From NCBI GenBank assembly GCA_037576195.1, contig CM075102.1, positions 7,130,001 through 7,194,000 of the forward strand: a stretch of 64,000 bases of DNA, written 5' to 3'. How positions within the stretch are numbered: the stretch's first letter is position 1; the number at the start of each line of letters is the position of its first letter. Below the pieces are notes generated by a model. That model searched no databases. It was not told the DNA's origin and saw only the letters and a list, made by a program, of their open reading frames with translations. The stretch comes from Phytoseiulus persimilis (taxonomy: Eukaryota > Arthropoda > Arachnida > Mesostigmata > Phytoseiidae). A program made the translations under genes and the position numbers. Shown in pieces: positions 46,906 through 58,563 of this stretch.

Positions 46906-47024
46906 AACTATGTAAGGAAAGTGAATATGGAATCGTCATGACTGGAATAACCTATTTGTGACGGTCGCGCTGTGCGCGGTTTGACGGCGTCCCGTGGCAT
47001 CGAAGCACTTTTCATCTTCTTCAC

Positions 47025-47130
47025 TGGGTCAGCATTAGGCCTTCCAAAGATCCGCAAATTTTGAGATCCCGTGAAGTAGGATCCGCGGATCTCTGCAGAA
47101 CGGATCCGCAAAGTTTCACGGTCGACTCAA
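47025..47130. repeat. GGATCCGC-rich repeat
   Basis: Repeated AGATCCGC, GGATCCGCGGATC and GGATCCGCAAA motifs, related to the cluster at 47880-47975. Confidence 0.5.
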
Positions 47131-47879
47131 ACTGTTCCCAGCTCATTGCTGCCAAATTGACTCGCAACACGCTGTCCTCGAGGCACGGTCCAGTGCATCT
47201 TCTTTTCATAATTTGATATGAGGGAGCAGTTAGAGAAGAAAAACCAAGTACATACTATATGAGCTCTTGCATCCATGTGGCAACTCGCAAAATGAATGTA
47301 TCCTTCAATTTACTGTAAAAGAACAAGCATGCAACGAACTATGTACATCACAAAGCGAGTTAGGGAACCCTTGAGAGGGCTGTATCCTATCATTACGAAT
47401 TTCTCATCCACAAATTTTTGCTCGGATCATCGGTGGATTTTGATGGCTTCCTTCTTGCCGATTCAAACGCTCTTCGGAGCATAGGAGTATCGTTCAAACT
47501 TCCTGGTTTGAGGCTCACGCGGTTTTCGCCGAGGATCATTCGCTAGATGCTGTTCGGGCTGAACGGAGGTCATATTCTGACCCCAGTACAATATGCCGGA
47601 TGCGATACTGATGGGATGTCATCTCGGAAGAGCTCTCTCCCGAGCAAAGCCAGCTAACAGTCAGCTGTTGAAGCGTTTACAGCTGCTCCTGGGCTACTGT
47701 TGCGCGATACGAACACACAAACGAACAAACAAAACAGAATCGGGCTCGAAAACTCCCGACTTAGAAATACCCTGTACGGCTGACACCAGCGGGCTACGGA
47801 ACCACGGGCGATAACCACAACAAAAGACAAGTAATTCGTGTTTGCTCTACGACCATTTCCTCATGGAATTTCACGATTA

Positions 47880-47975
47880 AAGAGGTCTTGCGGATCCGGA
47901 TCCGCGAATATCTCGTGGATCCTGCGGATCTGGTTCCGCGAATATCTTGCGGATCCTGCGGATCCGGGGCCGCCG
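47880..47975. repeat. Tandem GCGGATCCGGATCCGCGAATATCT units
   Basis: Two to three units of about 32 bases, alternating CCGCGAATATCT with TGCGGATCCTGCGGATC. Rich in palindromic GGATCC. Confidence 0.65.
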
Positions 47976-47999
47976 GAAAGCCTAGTCGAGTTGAAAAGT

Positions 48000-48470
48000 G
48001 TGGTTGAATTGGTCTCGTGATCACCCCTCCAGATTCGGAGAAGTATGGTCAGATTGGTCTCGGAATCACCTCTCCAGCTTCGGAGAAGTATGGTCAGATT
48101 GGTCTCGGAATCACCTCTCCAGACTTGGAAAAGTATGGTCAGATTGGTCTTGGAATCACCCCTCCAGAGTTGGGAAGTGATGTGCAGATTGGTTTCGGAA
48201 TCACCCCTCCAGACTTGGGAAGTGATGCTCAGATTGGTCTCGGAATCACCCCTCCGGACTTGGGAAGTGATGGTCGGATTGGTCTCGGAATCACCCCTCC
48301 AGAGTTGAAAAGTAATAGTCAGATTGGTCTCGGAATCACCCCTCCAGGGTTGAAAATTAATGGTCAGAGTGGTCTCGGAATCACCACTCCCGAGTTGGAA
48401 AGTGATGGTCAGATTGGTCCCGGAATCACCCCTCCAGACTTGGGATCACCTCGATAGAGTCCGAACAGTA
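48000..48470 (+). repeat. 45-base minisatellite array, about 10 units
   Basis: Units CAGATTGGTCTCGGAATCAC plus CCCTCCAGACTTGGGAAGTGATG. The first units use ATTCGGAGAAG and the later ones ACTTGGGAAG, so there is directional change along the array as at 21886-22445. Confidence 0.9.
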
Positions 48471-48499
48471 CAGTCGGGTCGACCAGGGAGTCAATTCTA

Positions 48500-49782
48500 T
48501 TAGGTAAGTCAAAAAGTTCGTCGGCTTTTTGAAGCCGCATTTTTGAAATTCCCGCGCTCTACAGCAGTGCCGCCTGGGAGTGCGGCTGGGTGTTTACACT
48601 GAAGATTAGACTCTCGGCTGCGCGCGGATACACCGCTCCCAACTTTAACGTATACTTTGTGGAATCAGCAGCTATTTGAAATGGAGGAAAAAAAAGAGCA
48701 TTTTCGACACATCATGTTGTTCTCCTACCGCGAAGGCTTAAGTGCAGCGCAGACAACGCGGAAGATACGCGCAGTTTACGGCGAAAACGCACTACACAAA
48801 TCCACGGTCGAAAAGCGATTCGCCCGTTTCGAAGCTGGAAACTTCAATCTTGAAGATGAGCCGAGATCAGGACGACCTCAAGTTGTGGAGACGGACGAAA
48901 TCATTAGCTTGGTTACTTCGAATCCAGCCTTGACCATGAAAGAAATTGAAGATGTGACGGGAGTCTCTCACGGAACCGTTTGGAACCGCCTGCATCAAGC
49001 AGGTTTCTCAAGCGAGCGGAATATCTGGCTACCTCACGACCTCACTGATAGGCAGCTTGAACGACGCGTTGATACCTGTCACCTACTACTCCGGAAGAAC
49101 CACAAGGAATCGTTTCTGAGGAGATTGATAACCGGCGATGAAAAATGGATACTCTACAGAAACGCAACACAGAGAAGAAGCTGGGTCCGCAAAGGTTCTC
49201 AGGCAGCAGCTATCCCCAGACCAGAACTTCATCAAAAAAAGGTCATGCTGAGCTGCTGGTGGGACTGCAAAGGCGTAGTGTTTTTTGAGCTGCTCCCGAT
49301 GGATCAGACTATCAACTCCGAAGTCTACTGCAGACAACTTGAAGATTTGAAGACCGCAGTTGCATCCAAGCGCCCAGGTTTGGCAAACAGGTGGGCGTGG
49401 TTTTTCAACATGATAATGCGAGACCACACAAAAGTTTGGCTTCCCGGCAGAAATTGGCGGAGTTTGATTGGGATGTGCTACCGCACCCAGCCTATAGTCC
49501 CGACCTCGCACCATCAGATTATCACTTGTTCAGGTCTCTGCAGAACTCTCTTGACGGCGCCACATTTGAATCTTTGGAGGATATTAAAAATCACCTCCAT
49601 CGATATTTTGATAATAAAGAGAAAAAGTTCTGGGAGAATGGAATCATGGATTTACCAGAGCGATGGGCGAAGGTCATCGAACAAAACGGTCAATATATAA
49701 TTGAATAAAAATATTGTTGTCTGCAGAGATTTGGCTCCTCAAAATCGGGTAGAAAAGCCGACGAACTTTTTGACTTACCTAA
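48500..49782 (+). mobile_element. mariner element, 1283 bases, nearly intact
   Basis: Terminal inverted repeats begin TTAGGTAAGTCAAAAAGTTC on both ends (about 30 bases with one or two differences) and are flanked by TA (48498-48499, 49783-49784). The length and the single transposase gene match a standard mariner. It lies just after a minisatellite array. Confidence 0.95.
48657..49708 (+). pseudogene. mariner transposase (DD34D), one frameshift
   Basis: The N-terminal helix-turn-helix region spans LFSYREGLSAAQTTRKI, and the linker is NLEDEPRSGRPQVVE. The first catalytic Asp is in LITGDEKWILYRN. The frame breaks near 49388, where one base seems lost in AACAGGTGGGC. The remaining frame (49391-49708) has GVVFQHDNARPHKS (second Asp) and HPAYSPDLAPSDYHLF (third Asp), giving DD34D spacing, and ends YIIE. 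Expected length is about 350 residues. The initiator could instead be the ATG of EEKKEHF, eight codons downstream. Apart from the single indel it looks full length, so the insertion is fairly recent. Confidence 0.92.
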
Positions 49783-49857
49783 TATAATTCGGTGGGCGGC
49801 CATCGTAGAACCCGCCTCATATACTCGGGTTCACCCGAGTCTGGAACCGGGTACCCG

Positions 49858-50112
49858 CAGGGTCGTACCCAGCCTTTTTTTTTGAGGGGGGCCAAGGAGG
49901 TGATGATGAAGCCGATGATGATGATCATCATCGTCGCGAGATTCTCATTACGCAATCAACATGGTTTTCAAACCTGTGAGAATTTTCCTGATAAGATTGA
50001 ATCTTTGTGGAACTTTTTCGTCCATCAAAGTAGAATATAATCCACCCTTCCCAATATCACCGAAGAGTTTGGGGGGGGGGGGCATGGCCCCCTTGCCCGG
50101 GTATCATACCCG
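49858..50112 (-). mobile_element. Diverged relative of the hAT MITE at 8742-9019, inverted
   Basis: Begins CAGGGTCGTACCCAGCC and shares GATGATGATCATCATCGTC, CATGGTTTTCAAACCTGTGA and AATATCACCGAAGAGTTT with the complement of 8742-9019. The right end is degraded near GGGTATCATACCCGG, so no clean duplication is visible. Confidence 0.75.
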
Positions 50113-50936
50113 GTTCTGCGACCCCTACCGAGGACCCACGGGGCCATCGAATCGCAGCGGAGAGTTTTGGCAACAGTCGCAGAGTCAACAGCCCTAGACG
50201 CGGCCCCCGTCTGGGGCAAGGAAGCTATGAAAAGAGTAAGGAACAGACAACAGATTGAGAAGGCCCAGCGCATCTCGGCCATCTGGACGACACGGGCGCA
50301 CCGCCCTGTGTCATCGGCTGCGCTCTTCGTACTGGCCAGGGCGCCACCGTGGTCGCTACTGATAGAAGAGAGGGTCAGAAGATACGAACAAAATGAAATA
50401 AGAGACGCAGACTACCACGAGGGAAACGAAGAACCCACTAAAATAGACGAACATCTGCATGAGGAGACCATGAGCCAATGGCAAGCCAAGTGGGACACCT
50501 CCAAATCGGGAAGATGGACGTACCAGTGCGTACCGAGCATCGGCAACGTGCGCACTGCCTTGGCCGGCCAGCGACGACCTCTCCGGGAGACGTCTGTCCC
50601 ACACCTGGTCGAGAGGAAAAACGACTGGCTGGCGCGAGCCAAGCACCCGACGGCGCATGCGCAGACCAGAGCAGCGGTTCATCATAGAAAACGGTGAGAA
50701 GTCACTGAAGAGATGAGAAAGAAGTGACCGACTAAGAAGGAAGCAGGCAGGATGAAGAAAGACGAAGCCCGACCACTGGAAGTAGTGAAAAACGGAGCCT
50801 CTCGAGGCCCGACTTCCCGGTGGCGGACCACCTAGGAGAAGGGAGGTTTTAGTGGAATCACCACACTGTTCGCGCGCGAAGTGCTCAGCTGCGCCAGTTC
50901 GTCCGGAGGGATTTCCTCCAAAGGAAAAAAAAAAGA
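50113..50936 (+). mobile_element. R1-like LINE, 3'-terminal fragment
   Basis: The plus frame to 50697 reads ALDAAPVWG, RNRQQIEKAQRISAIWTTRA, then VSSAALFVLARAPPWSLLIE and a W-x-x-KW...GRWTYQ block. This is the post-RT C-terminal region of R1/LOA-type ORF2 proteins (thumb and the conserved GRWT motif). Stop at 50698, followed by about 230 bases of 3' untranslated sequence ending in an A run at 50926-50935. The RT core and 5' part are absent, as expected of 5' truncation. Confidence 0.7.
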
Positions 50937-50968
50937 CTCAGGAAAGTATTGTCAGATTGGTCCCAGAA

Positions 50969-51674
50969 TCAACTCCACGTTTTCCAGAAGGAGTGCGGAA
51001 AAACTGACAGACTGAGCCGATTATATATTGTGATTGATACCTGAGAGCAATCTTGTATACCCCGTGAGAATAAAATATCGATATACGTTTGCTCACGCGT
51101 CGTCGATATTTCGGCACCGCTTAATAGTTCAAGATCAAATCGATCTCGCATGAGTTCGATTGCCATTTTTTCTTTGAGGGGGTCCTTCAGGTTCCAATTG
51201 AAATCGCCGTATACGACCAGCGGCGTTCTCCGGTGTTGTACCATATACCAGGGCACAGAACATGGTCATATTTCAGTTAAAGCTCTTGGATGAGTTCGAC
51301 CGAGGTTCCCGAATTCATATTAACTACGAAAACACAAGTAATTGGCCACCTGGTAGTTTTCTACAGGCACAAATGTCACCGTGATCCTCATCAATGAGAT
51401 ATGGTGTACCCTGAAATCTGGAAGATGAGGAACTACTTTCTTGGCTGAGAACATCACTGAAACTCTTGGTTGTGTGCACGCATGTGAATCCCGACAATTT
51501 CGCATGATGTAGCAACGTTCCGTCTACAACGGAAAATGCCAGGTCTGGGAAGTTCCATCGATGACTGTGAATTCTTTGTGTATTTATGGTTGGAAAAAGA
51601 GTCCCTCCTCTCCCAGATTTTAGGTTATTTGCCGAGGTGGCTTGTGTAGGTGCTCGTTTCTTTTCCTGTGCCAT
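50969..51674 (-). pseudogene. Orphan EEP endonuclease domain of a mobile element
   Basis: Minus-strand frames give GTLLHHAKLSGFTCVHTT, ACRKLPGGQLLVF, then, after a frame break near 51330-51260, PLVVYGDFNWNLKDP and TYIDILFSR. VYGDFN is the catalytic DxN block of exonuclease-endonuclease-phosphatase domains. The arrangement resembles endonucleases carried by LINEs and by some Helitron-type elements. No reverse transcriptase or helicase is adjacent, so the element type is open. Confidence 0.55.
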
Positions 51675-52479
51675 CAGTCTTTTTCATCGTGAACTGTGCC
51701 ACGGATGCGGTCGATCCATCGCGAAAGAACCGAGACATATTTGTCTTGATACCCTTAACTCTCCCAAAGTTCAACGCAGTTGGTTTGATTTTTTGAGCTG
51801 TGTCTCTCGAAACGTGCCTGTTGGTGGAAAGCTGAGCCGCTTCCCAGACACATTGTGATCAATCAGATACCTCACTCCTCATGGAGGACCTGAGGAGGGA
51901 AACTCAGTTTAGTGTCCGTTGACAACGATCCGCCCGCCTCGACTCGGGTGTCCTTTTGAGTTCTCCTGGGATTCTTTTATTCTTTCTTCAGGTCGGCTCC
52001 GTACGGTTGCTCCGTGGGGTCGAAAGCTACTGTCTTCAGTCTTGAAAACACTCTCGCTCCGCTGCCCACGGGGCGCACTCCGTGTCCGGAGTTTGGAGTG
52101 GGTTTTAGGTAGCTAGCGATAGATGCGCGTGTTTCATGCCAATATATTTCGCTCTTGTTTGACTTTGACTCATGTACTTTCCCCTCGAGCCTGTTATTCG
52201 ATCCTTCTTCTAAGTTTGATGGTGTCAGTTCATTGTCTGAGTCAGCAGGTATTTCGTATGATGCCTGCAAAGACTGTTCACCGATGATGCGAGTCCACCA
52301 AGCACAGGTTCAAGAATTCTCCGATTGTTTCCACAATCATACACGGTAATTCCTTTTGCTTACACTTCGCATTGCAATCATCGTCATACGAGAAGAACCC
52401 CGCCGCTGGCGCAACTGTTGTCAGTAGTAAGAGAGACGTAACGCTTTCCAGACCTTTCCATCTTCCCAAGACGCCAGTC

Positions 52480-53052
52480 CTGATAGGAGCCTCTGTCGCA
52501 AGAAGACACTCTTGTTGAGCGGCTTGGTCAGCCAGTCGCTTCGTTGATCCACAGTCGGTATGCCCCTGATGTCAATCTCTCCTCTCGAATCATGCTATTT
52601 TGGGAAGTGGTATTTGAACTCGATATATTTAGAACGACGATAATTCAGGGAGCTCTTCACCAATTGTATAGCTGCTTGGTCGCCCGATTGCATCGTCGAC
52701 TTCTCGTGGACAGCCAGTCCACTTAGCAACTTCGATATCAAGAGAGCAGACTTCAGAGTTTCTGCAAAGGCGTAGAATCAGCTTCACGCGTGCCCTGGGC
52801 AACACTTGAGTATTTTGTTGTGTGCCAAATCACGGGACCTGTTTTTCGCATTTTAAGAGAACCTGTTTTCGATTTTCTGTCTTCGCCGCTCGACCCAAAT
52901 TCAGCATCGGAGAACACCATTGTTCCCTCCGAGGAGTCAGTTCTGTAAGGTGTTCCAAGCGAAGTCATGTCAACTTCAGGTAACGGAGTACCCACCTTAA
53001 GACCCAGGCCCACCGCCCGCAATGGGATTTGCGAGGCGATAGGGAGTGTCAC
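52480..53052 (-). pseudogene. copia RNase H and C-terminal tail
   Basis: MVFSDAEFGSSGEDRKSKTG followed by GPVIWHTTKYSSVAQGT is the copia RNase H core (SDADW...RKSxSG...W.SKKQxxVAxS). After stops the tail reads QAAIQLVKSSLNYRRSKYI, EFKYHF and TVDQRSDWLTKPLNKSVF, the usual C-terminal blocks. Several stops and frame changes separate these pieces. Confidence 0.8.
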
Positions 53053-53284
53053 TGAAGCAATACCGAGAGGTGATTCCGGGACACTTCTGGGGGCTGGCTG
53101 AGAGGTTCAGCCGGAAAACAAAAAGGTAACGGAGTACACGCAATCCAGCCTTAACATGTTCCATGGTACTATCGTCGAGAAACCAACATGGGTGTGCTGT
53201 TGCAAATCAGATGTCTCTCCAGCATCCACCCGCCAACCACATGATTCCGCCAAGGAGTTCTCTGAACTTTGGCTGATTTGTTGG

Positions 53285-53503
53285 TCATGCTGTCTCAATT
53301 GAGTAGATGTATGCGTCACGAGGGGTCACCAACGGTTCACAGTCATCCATGTTGAATCGATCCCAGAGTTCATGTACGTGATTCGCTTGATATATGCGTA
53401 CATCATTGATCTCAATCCGCATACCCAGAAAGTACGACAATAGCTTGAGCTTTGATGGCGCCTGTGACTTCGTGGTATTCGATTCCAGCATACACAGCTT
53501 CAT
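53285..53503 (-). pseudogene. copia reverse transcriptase, C-terminal part
   Basis: KLLSYFLGMRIEINDVRIY followed by HELWDRFNMDDCEPLVTP matches the YFLGMEI ... LxRFxMxDCxPVxTP blocks after the palm of copia RT. The catalytic YVDD box is not visible; the sequence between this and the N-terminal part is occupied by other elements. Confidence 0.8.
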
Positions 53504-53602
53504 TCACGTAGATCGGATTATCAGTTGTTCGGGACTGCTTCGGTGGCAAACGCAGGAGTCAGGTCAGCTCTGGCTCAGTCCCGTACACAAACTAATCGCT
53601 GT

Positions 53603-54233
53603 CAATTTCTGATTGAGCAGCCCCGATGATTGCCTCGAATCCTATAGGCTGCGTGAGAGTCCAAAACATTGTCACTTCCATCGTTGCATACCTGGGATTG
53701 ATTCAGGTAGAATTCGTCAGTCGATTCGGCAGTGGCGTATCTGGGGGGAGGGGTGGCAGAGGGGATCGTGCCCCCTGCGCGAAGCTGATGGGTTGCGCAG
53801 TTATGGGGCGTGAAACCGTACTTGATTCTCTCCCGTAGCCCCAACCGCAAAATGAACTTAATCCGTCTTCCGAACGGATTAACGCCCCAGACATTTGAAG
53901 GGCGCCAGATCGCAGTTGAAGTTTGTCCATATCCGTGTCTGCATTGGAGATTCGGAATCTCGCCTCAGAGACGTCAGGGGCGCAAAGCTGAGGGGCGCGG
54001 AGGAGGTGAAGTACCATGAATGTCTTGAACTGCAATAAAAACTCGCCTCAACTCAGGCACAGCGAAATGCACCAGAGGGCTGAGGGCTTGCATCTCTACC
54101 TCTTGAGGGCGCAAAGCTGAAGACAGACGGATTCGAAGTTCTGTTCTCCTCCACTGCAGCAGAAATTCAATCGGAATCAAGAACAAAATCGCGACCTATG
54201 GAGCTGAGGAGCGTAGAATCGGATTTTCACTTA
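53603..54233. other. Insertion debris within copia, with hAT MITE end at about 53731
   Basis: AGTGGCGTATCTGGGGGGAG at 53731 resembles the hAT MITE left end. The rest includes repeated GGGGCGCAAAGCTGA motifs and no recognised coding sequence. Confidence 0.4.
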
Positions 54234-55922
54234 CAAGGGAACTATACGAAGTGTAACACCCAGATTTGAATGAGAAGACACGAAGTGTAACACCCAGATT
54301 GCCCATTTGGTAGTCCATGATGGGTCATGTTCAGGGTTACCTCCCTCGAGCCCGATTCCGCGAACCCGATTTCCGCGAGCCCGATTCCGCTAACCCGATT
54401 TCCGCGAGCCTGATTCCGCTAACCCGATTTCCGCGAGCCCGAATGAAGCTCCGCCCAGCGAAGAGCGCGCCGGCTCAGTGAAGCTTCTACGAACGCGCTC
54501 CTCTCAGGACAGAGCAGGACCTTGTTGTTGAAGAGAACGGATTAAACATATGGCATCGGAACAATGTTGACCCTGCCGTCTCTTGTCCTGCTGCTGTTCA
54601 CTGCCCAACGCTTCGTAAATATGATCAGATACTCCTTCTCCAAGTCAGGGTGAACGGATGAGGAAACTGCCCCTTGAGGGGGGAGGGGGGGCAATGACTG
54701 ATTCTTCATGCAAAATTATTGGCTATCCGAACAATCAGTACAATTCGTCCCTCCTCCGATGCGCTTCATCCACATTCACTCAGGAGGGCGATGTCACAGG
54801 GATGCTCTACGAACGCTTCTCCGTTCAGAGAGAAGGATAGCGACTCATGCATTGAACTAGGCCAAGACGGTGTAACCGGAGAACTCCTCGCGAAAGCGAC
54901 ATGGCTGGCGCGCTGTCCGCACTCGGGCTCGCGGCAATCGGGCTCGACGCAAGTCCCCATGTTCAGGCCCACAGCTGATCGTCTCGAATGGGCCCGTGTT
55001 TTTTTTCTGCGGAGGTCCGAAATTCCGAAAAAATAGAGGTTTACCTGCTTTCCAGCGCGGATTGACCCCCTGTTCTTGATTGGTGACTCGAGTTTTCGAG
55101 CCTGAACTAGTGACTGATGTGGGGAATACGCACTGAGACGGACTAGGCACTCACTTTTTCCCCCTGGATCGTTTACGACCGAGCGGCAGCACGATATGAC
55201 ACCTCCTTGCGGTCATGATCTTGGACGAGCTCCTCAATTCTCCCTGGTGATAGAATTGCGCACCATCCACTGCGCGTGCGTCAACTTGCTTCAGTACGGA
55301 AAGCCGATCATAACTTCGCTGCCGGATTAGACTTCATGAGATTTGAATTTAGCCACGAATTAAGGGCTCTACCATAAGGCCAGACAGGATACTAGTTTTG
55401 TTCGAAGAACGTCTCATGAGTATGGGTTCAGACGTCCTGAGGACGACGGAAGCAACTCCTATCAAGAGAAACGACGCACAAAAAAACAATCAATTACAAG
55501 CAAACATATTCTGTAGCATTTCTCTCCCAAGTTTCGTTGATGACACCAAGAAAAATTTTGCATATGTGAGCGGCATGGTATGGAATGGGCTGAACACCTG
55601 TTGAAGACTACGCCTCATTGGTCACCCAGGATATTGTTTTCCGTTCTGAGTTGGGTGGAACAAGATTCACTCGATCTCTCTGTGTACTACCTAGCCCAGT
55701 CACTGATTCAGAGTCGAACTCCAGTCACTAATCAGAAATAGGGGAGTCAATCGGCCCTGGAAGGTCGGAAAACGTATTTTTTCCGAATTTCGGGCTTCTC
55801 GAGAAAAAACCACGGACCCATTCAAGACGTTCAAATGCGGGCCCGAACATGAACCACCATGGACTACCAAACGGGCGTCCTCTCATTCAAAGCTGGGTGT
55901 TACACTTCGTATGGTTCCCTTG
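54234..55922. mobile_element. TTA-flanked inverted-repeat element, 1689 bases, non-autonomous
   Basis: The ends CAAGGGAACTATACGAAGTG (left) and CAAGGGAACCATACGAAGTG (right, reversed) are inverted repeats extending about 80 bases through TAACACCCAG and TTTGGTAGTCCATG. Both sides carry TTA (54231-54233, 55923-55925), as PIF/Harbinger elements do. A second inverted pair lies inside (about 54960-55110 with 55690-55850). Short tandem CCCGATTTCCGCGAG units occur at 54345-54450. No transposase motif seen. Confidence 0.8.
54345..54450 (+). repeat. Tandem CCCGATTTCCGCGAG / CCGATTCCGCTAA units
   Basis: About four alternating units of 27-28 bases inside the TTA-flanked element. Confidence 0.8.
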
Positions 55923-56056
55923 TTAGATCTATCGGAGGAACTTTGTGATGATATAGATGACTGTGAAACGTTGGTACGCGCCAGAGATAATTATGGTTCA
56001 ATTATGGTTTGGGGGGGTGGCGCCTTTTTGCCAGTTTGCCCCGGGCGCCGCTTGAG

Positions 56057-56305
56057 CTAGGTGCGTGACTGCGATTCGGCATCCAGGTAGGCCGTCTTCA
56101 TGTCAAATTGGTGAAGGTACAGCTTCTTTTCCGCTGCGAAACTGAGCACAGCTTCCAAATATCCCTGACGAGTCCCTCGGCTAGAAATCTCATCGGGGAG
56201 TATTTCCAGCCTTCGCGCTGTCGACACACAGTGGTCAAAATTGGGATCTGGGTGGACGCAAATATATGAGAACCATGTCCGGCTGTCTTCAGCTCCCGGA
56301 CTCAT
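56057..56305 (-). pseudogene. copia reverse transcriptase, N-terminal part
   Basis: YLEAVLSFAAEKKLYLHQFD followed by MKTAYLDAES is the copia RT block A region (xxLLxxAAxKxLxLHQxDVKTAFLNGxL), with the first catalytic Asp present. The frame starts in unrelated-looking sequence, so the upstream RT linker is degraded. Confidence 0.85.
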
Positions 56306-57575
56306 CTTCGACCACCAAAGAGTTTGAGTGGTCTTTTCGCGGTTTTGGGACCATTTTGGCTTCTTCCGACCGAGGAAGCTTGATTTCGCTGAGGAATGGA
56401 CGCGAGGACAAGAAACACGGGAAACGCGATGCTAGGTTTTCTTTATCTGTTCTAACAGCACAACAGCACGGCGAATTTCGAATGGTTGGAGATGGAACAG
56501 CTGCAGAACTATTCCGTCTCCGGGTCAGTTTCTTCTTCTCCTTCTGGACTTGACACGTACGGGCCTTCATCAGCTGAGACTTCGAGGTTAGTTTCAGCTG
56601 ATGCAAGTCATGCATCCAATTCGCTATCGCTATCCAACTCTGTAGCTTACAGTGAATTCTGGGCATCCTTATTGGGCATATTGAGGTTTCAGCAGATAGT
56701 CTATCACAGGATCGAAGATTTCCTTGTGACGCAGTCTCCCGGTATATACTCGATAAACACGTTCGAGAGGATCAGATGTCAGTGACAGCATCACTAGGAG
56801 GTCAAATAGTGATTTGACTCTCGTCGTTTTCATCGTGTTGAGCAATCGAAGCCGATGACAGTCCTTGTGTCGAGCCTCCTGATCCTCCTCCGTCGAAAAC
56901 CCAACGGTTACCTCGTGGAACCGGATGACTTGGGCGCCATGATCCAGAACTTCAGTGACTGTAGGCGTCATGCGAACTTGCGGATGTGGATAACAGGCGA
57001 GCAAGGGCTACTCCGTCTCTTGGGCATATGTATGGAATTTATCCTATCTCGGATCTCGAGGACAGCACCGCTAGAATGTTTCTGAACCGATACATGAGGT
57101 CAGCAGTTTGATAGTTGCCGCGCTCTTCTCCGGGTGTTCAAAGAATTTCCTCGTGGGTTTCACGTCCTTGGTTTGCTAGCGGTTGATCGACAAGGATACC
57201 GAGCTCGCGTCGGAAATACTTCCGTGTGCTTGCTCGATTGGCTTCCATCGCGCTGCTAATTATTATCGATCTGAGTTCTCGAAACGCGCCGCGTAAATCT
57301 AATGCATCGGCTCTCAGTCTGTATGGACTGTGGGACTTTGGGCGTCATGCGCTCTCAGTGAGCGGGCGGTGATGGATGCCAGTGAAATATGGGGAGGGAG
57401 CCCGCTGTCTCAGCGGAGCATTCGATGGGCTCAGAATACCAACTTTGAAGAGGAAAAAAAACATATTTGCGCAACTGAGTACCGGTGTGGTTGAACGCCG
57501 CCGGGATGGGCTGAAACGTGGTACCAACCTGTGGCCCGCCCAAACCGAGAGCTTCTTGAGCGAATTTAATTCATA

Positions 57576-57839
57576 TTACCCGCCGGTGTTACTTCTTCGC
57601 ACCATGCATGGCTTCGTCGTAGGTTTTTCTTCAAATGTTCTTGACGGATTGATTTTCATTTTAGGTACCTTCGTCAGAATGAAATCGCTTGATATCTCTC
57701 CCAAGCTGATTTCTGAACCAGGCTCCGTAGAGCCCGATGCAATGGGCTGTCTCGTCTTTGGTTTTCCTTGCATGTCCTTCCATCTGTGATGGCGAGGTAA
57801 AATCTCGAGCCTCCTAAGGACCACGTTGACGGGCTGCAC
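57576..57839 (-). pseudogene. copia integrase region, fragment
   Basis: GKPKTRQPIASGSTEPGSEI resembles the GKQxRxPF...ATEPGE block that precedes the integrase core of copia polyproteins. It lies at the right place between protease and RT. The DDE residues downstream are not recognisable. Confidence 0.45.
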
Positions 57840-58079
57840 GGGTCGGCGACCACCGAGCCTTACTCACTCGCCTTCGCTTCGGCGGGCCGACTGTGGTGCG
57901 GCACTCTGGTGGAGTCAGCCATCATGCGGGCTCCGCATTCTGCGAAATCGACCTCTTAGCTGATGGTGTTCACATCGAGGAATTTCTGAACATATCTCTT
58001 GTTGTTGTGAGCAAACTGCTCATGGAAATTCTTCCAACTCGAAGCCCCTGTCTACTCGAAATTCTTGAACCTTTAAGAC

Positions 58080-58200
58080 AAGGCTAGTGCTGTAACATCC
58101 CCTAACTCGGAGTAATTTTCTGAGGATCCGTTCGATATCGTGTGTGTTGCACCGCTGTCAACGAGGAACCGCTTTTCTCTGCGTGAGTCTCGATTGCTCT
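58080..58200 (-). pseudogene. copia aspartic protease active site
   Basis: The minus frame reads REKRFLVDSGATHTISNGSS. DSGAT is the catalytic motif of retroelement aspartic proteases, and the following residues fit copia. The frame continues upstream into a gag-like segment in another frame. Confidence 0.75.
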
Positions 58201-58203
58201 TGC

Positions 58204-58563
58204 CTACGAATACCTCAGCCACATTTGCTCTTCGGGGCTGATGGCTAGTTCTTGGCGGTCCGTAATCCTCCCTGGGCTAGGAGGTGGAGTCTTCGGCAGA
58301 GTTTCTATTTTGATGTCCGAATCAATCGCGCCACCGGCTTCGACTTCTTGGATGTTGCCTTTCCGAAGTGTTGATTTGTTCTCGAAGAGTGCATCAATTT
58401 CCGACCGCATTTCCGCTGCCGTGATCAACTCAGTTTGTCCATTATACAATAGAGAGAAGAGTTGTTTGCTTATAACGTAAAAGCCGGCCTTCGGCCGATT
58501 GCGCTGGCTGGCGCGTCCCTCGCTTCGAGACTCCACTGCTGTCGGACAGACATTGCCTTCCAT
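58204..58563 (-). pseudogene. Probable copia gag C-terminal segment
   Basis: An open minus frame of 119 codons directly before the protease, hydrophilic and rich in Glu/Pro/Ser (PKTPPPSPGR, ISPEEQMW). Position suggests gag, but no zinc knuckle is visible. Confidence 0.35.

Larger units (their letters stand above)
52470..58563 (-). mobile_element. Ty1/copia retrotransposon, degraded and split
   Basis: On the minus strand, from high to low coordinates, I find a gag-like segment, a protease motif, an integrase-region segment, the N-terminal and C-terminal RT segments, and RNase H. This is the copia order (protease, integrase, RT, RNase H). It carries many stops and frame changes and large insertions, the biggest at about 53600-56050. 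Long terminal repeats were not identified. Confidence 0.75.
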
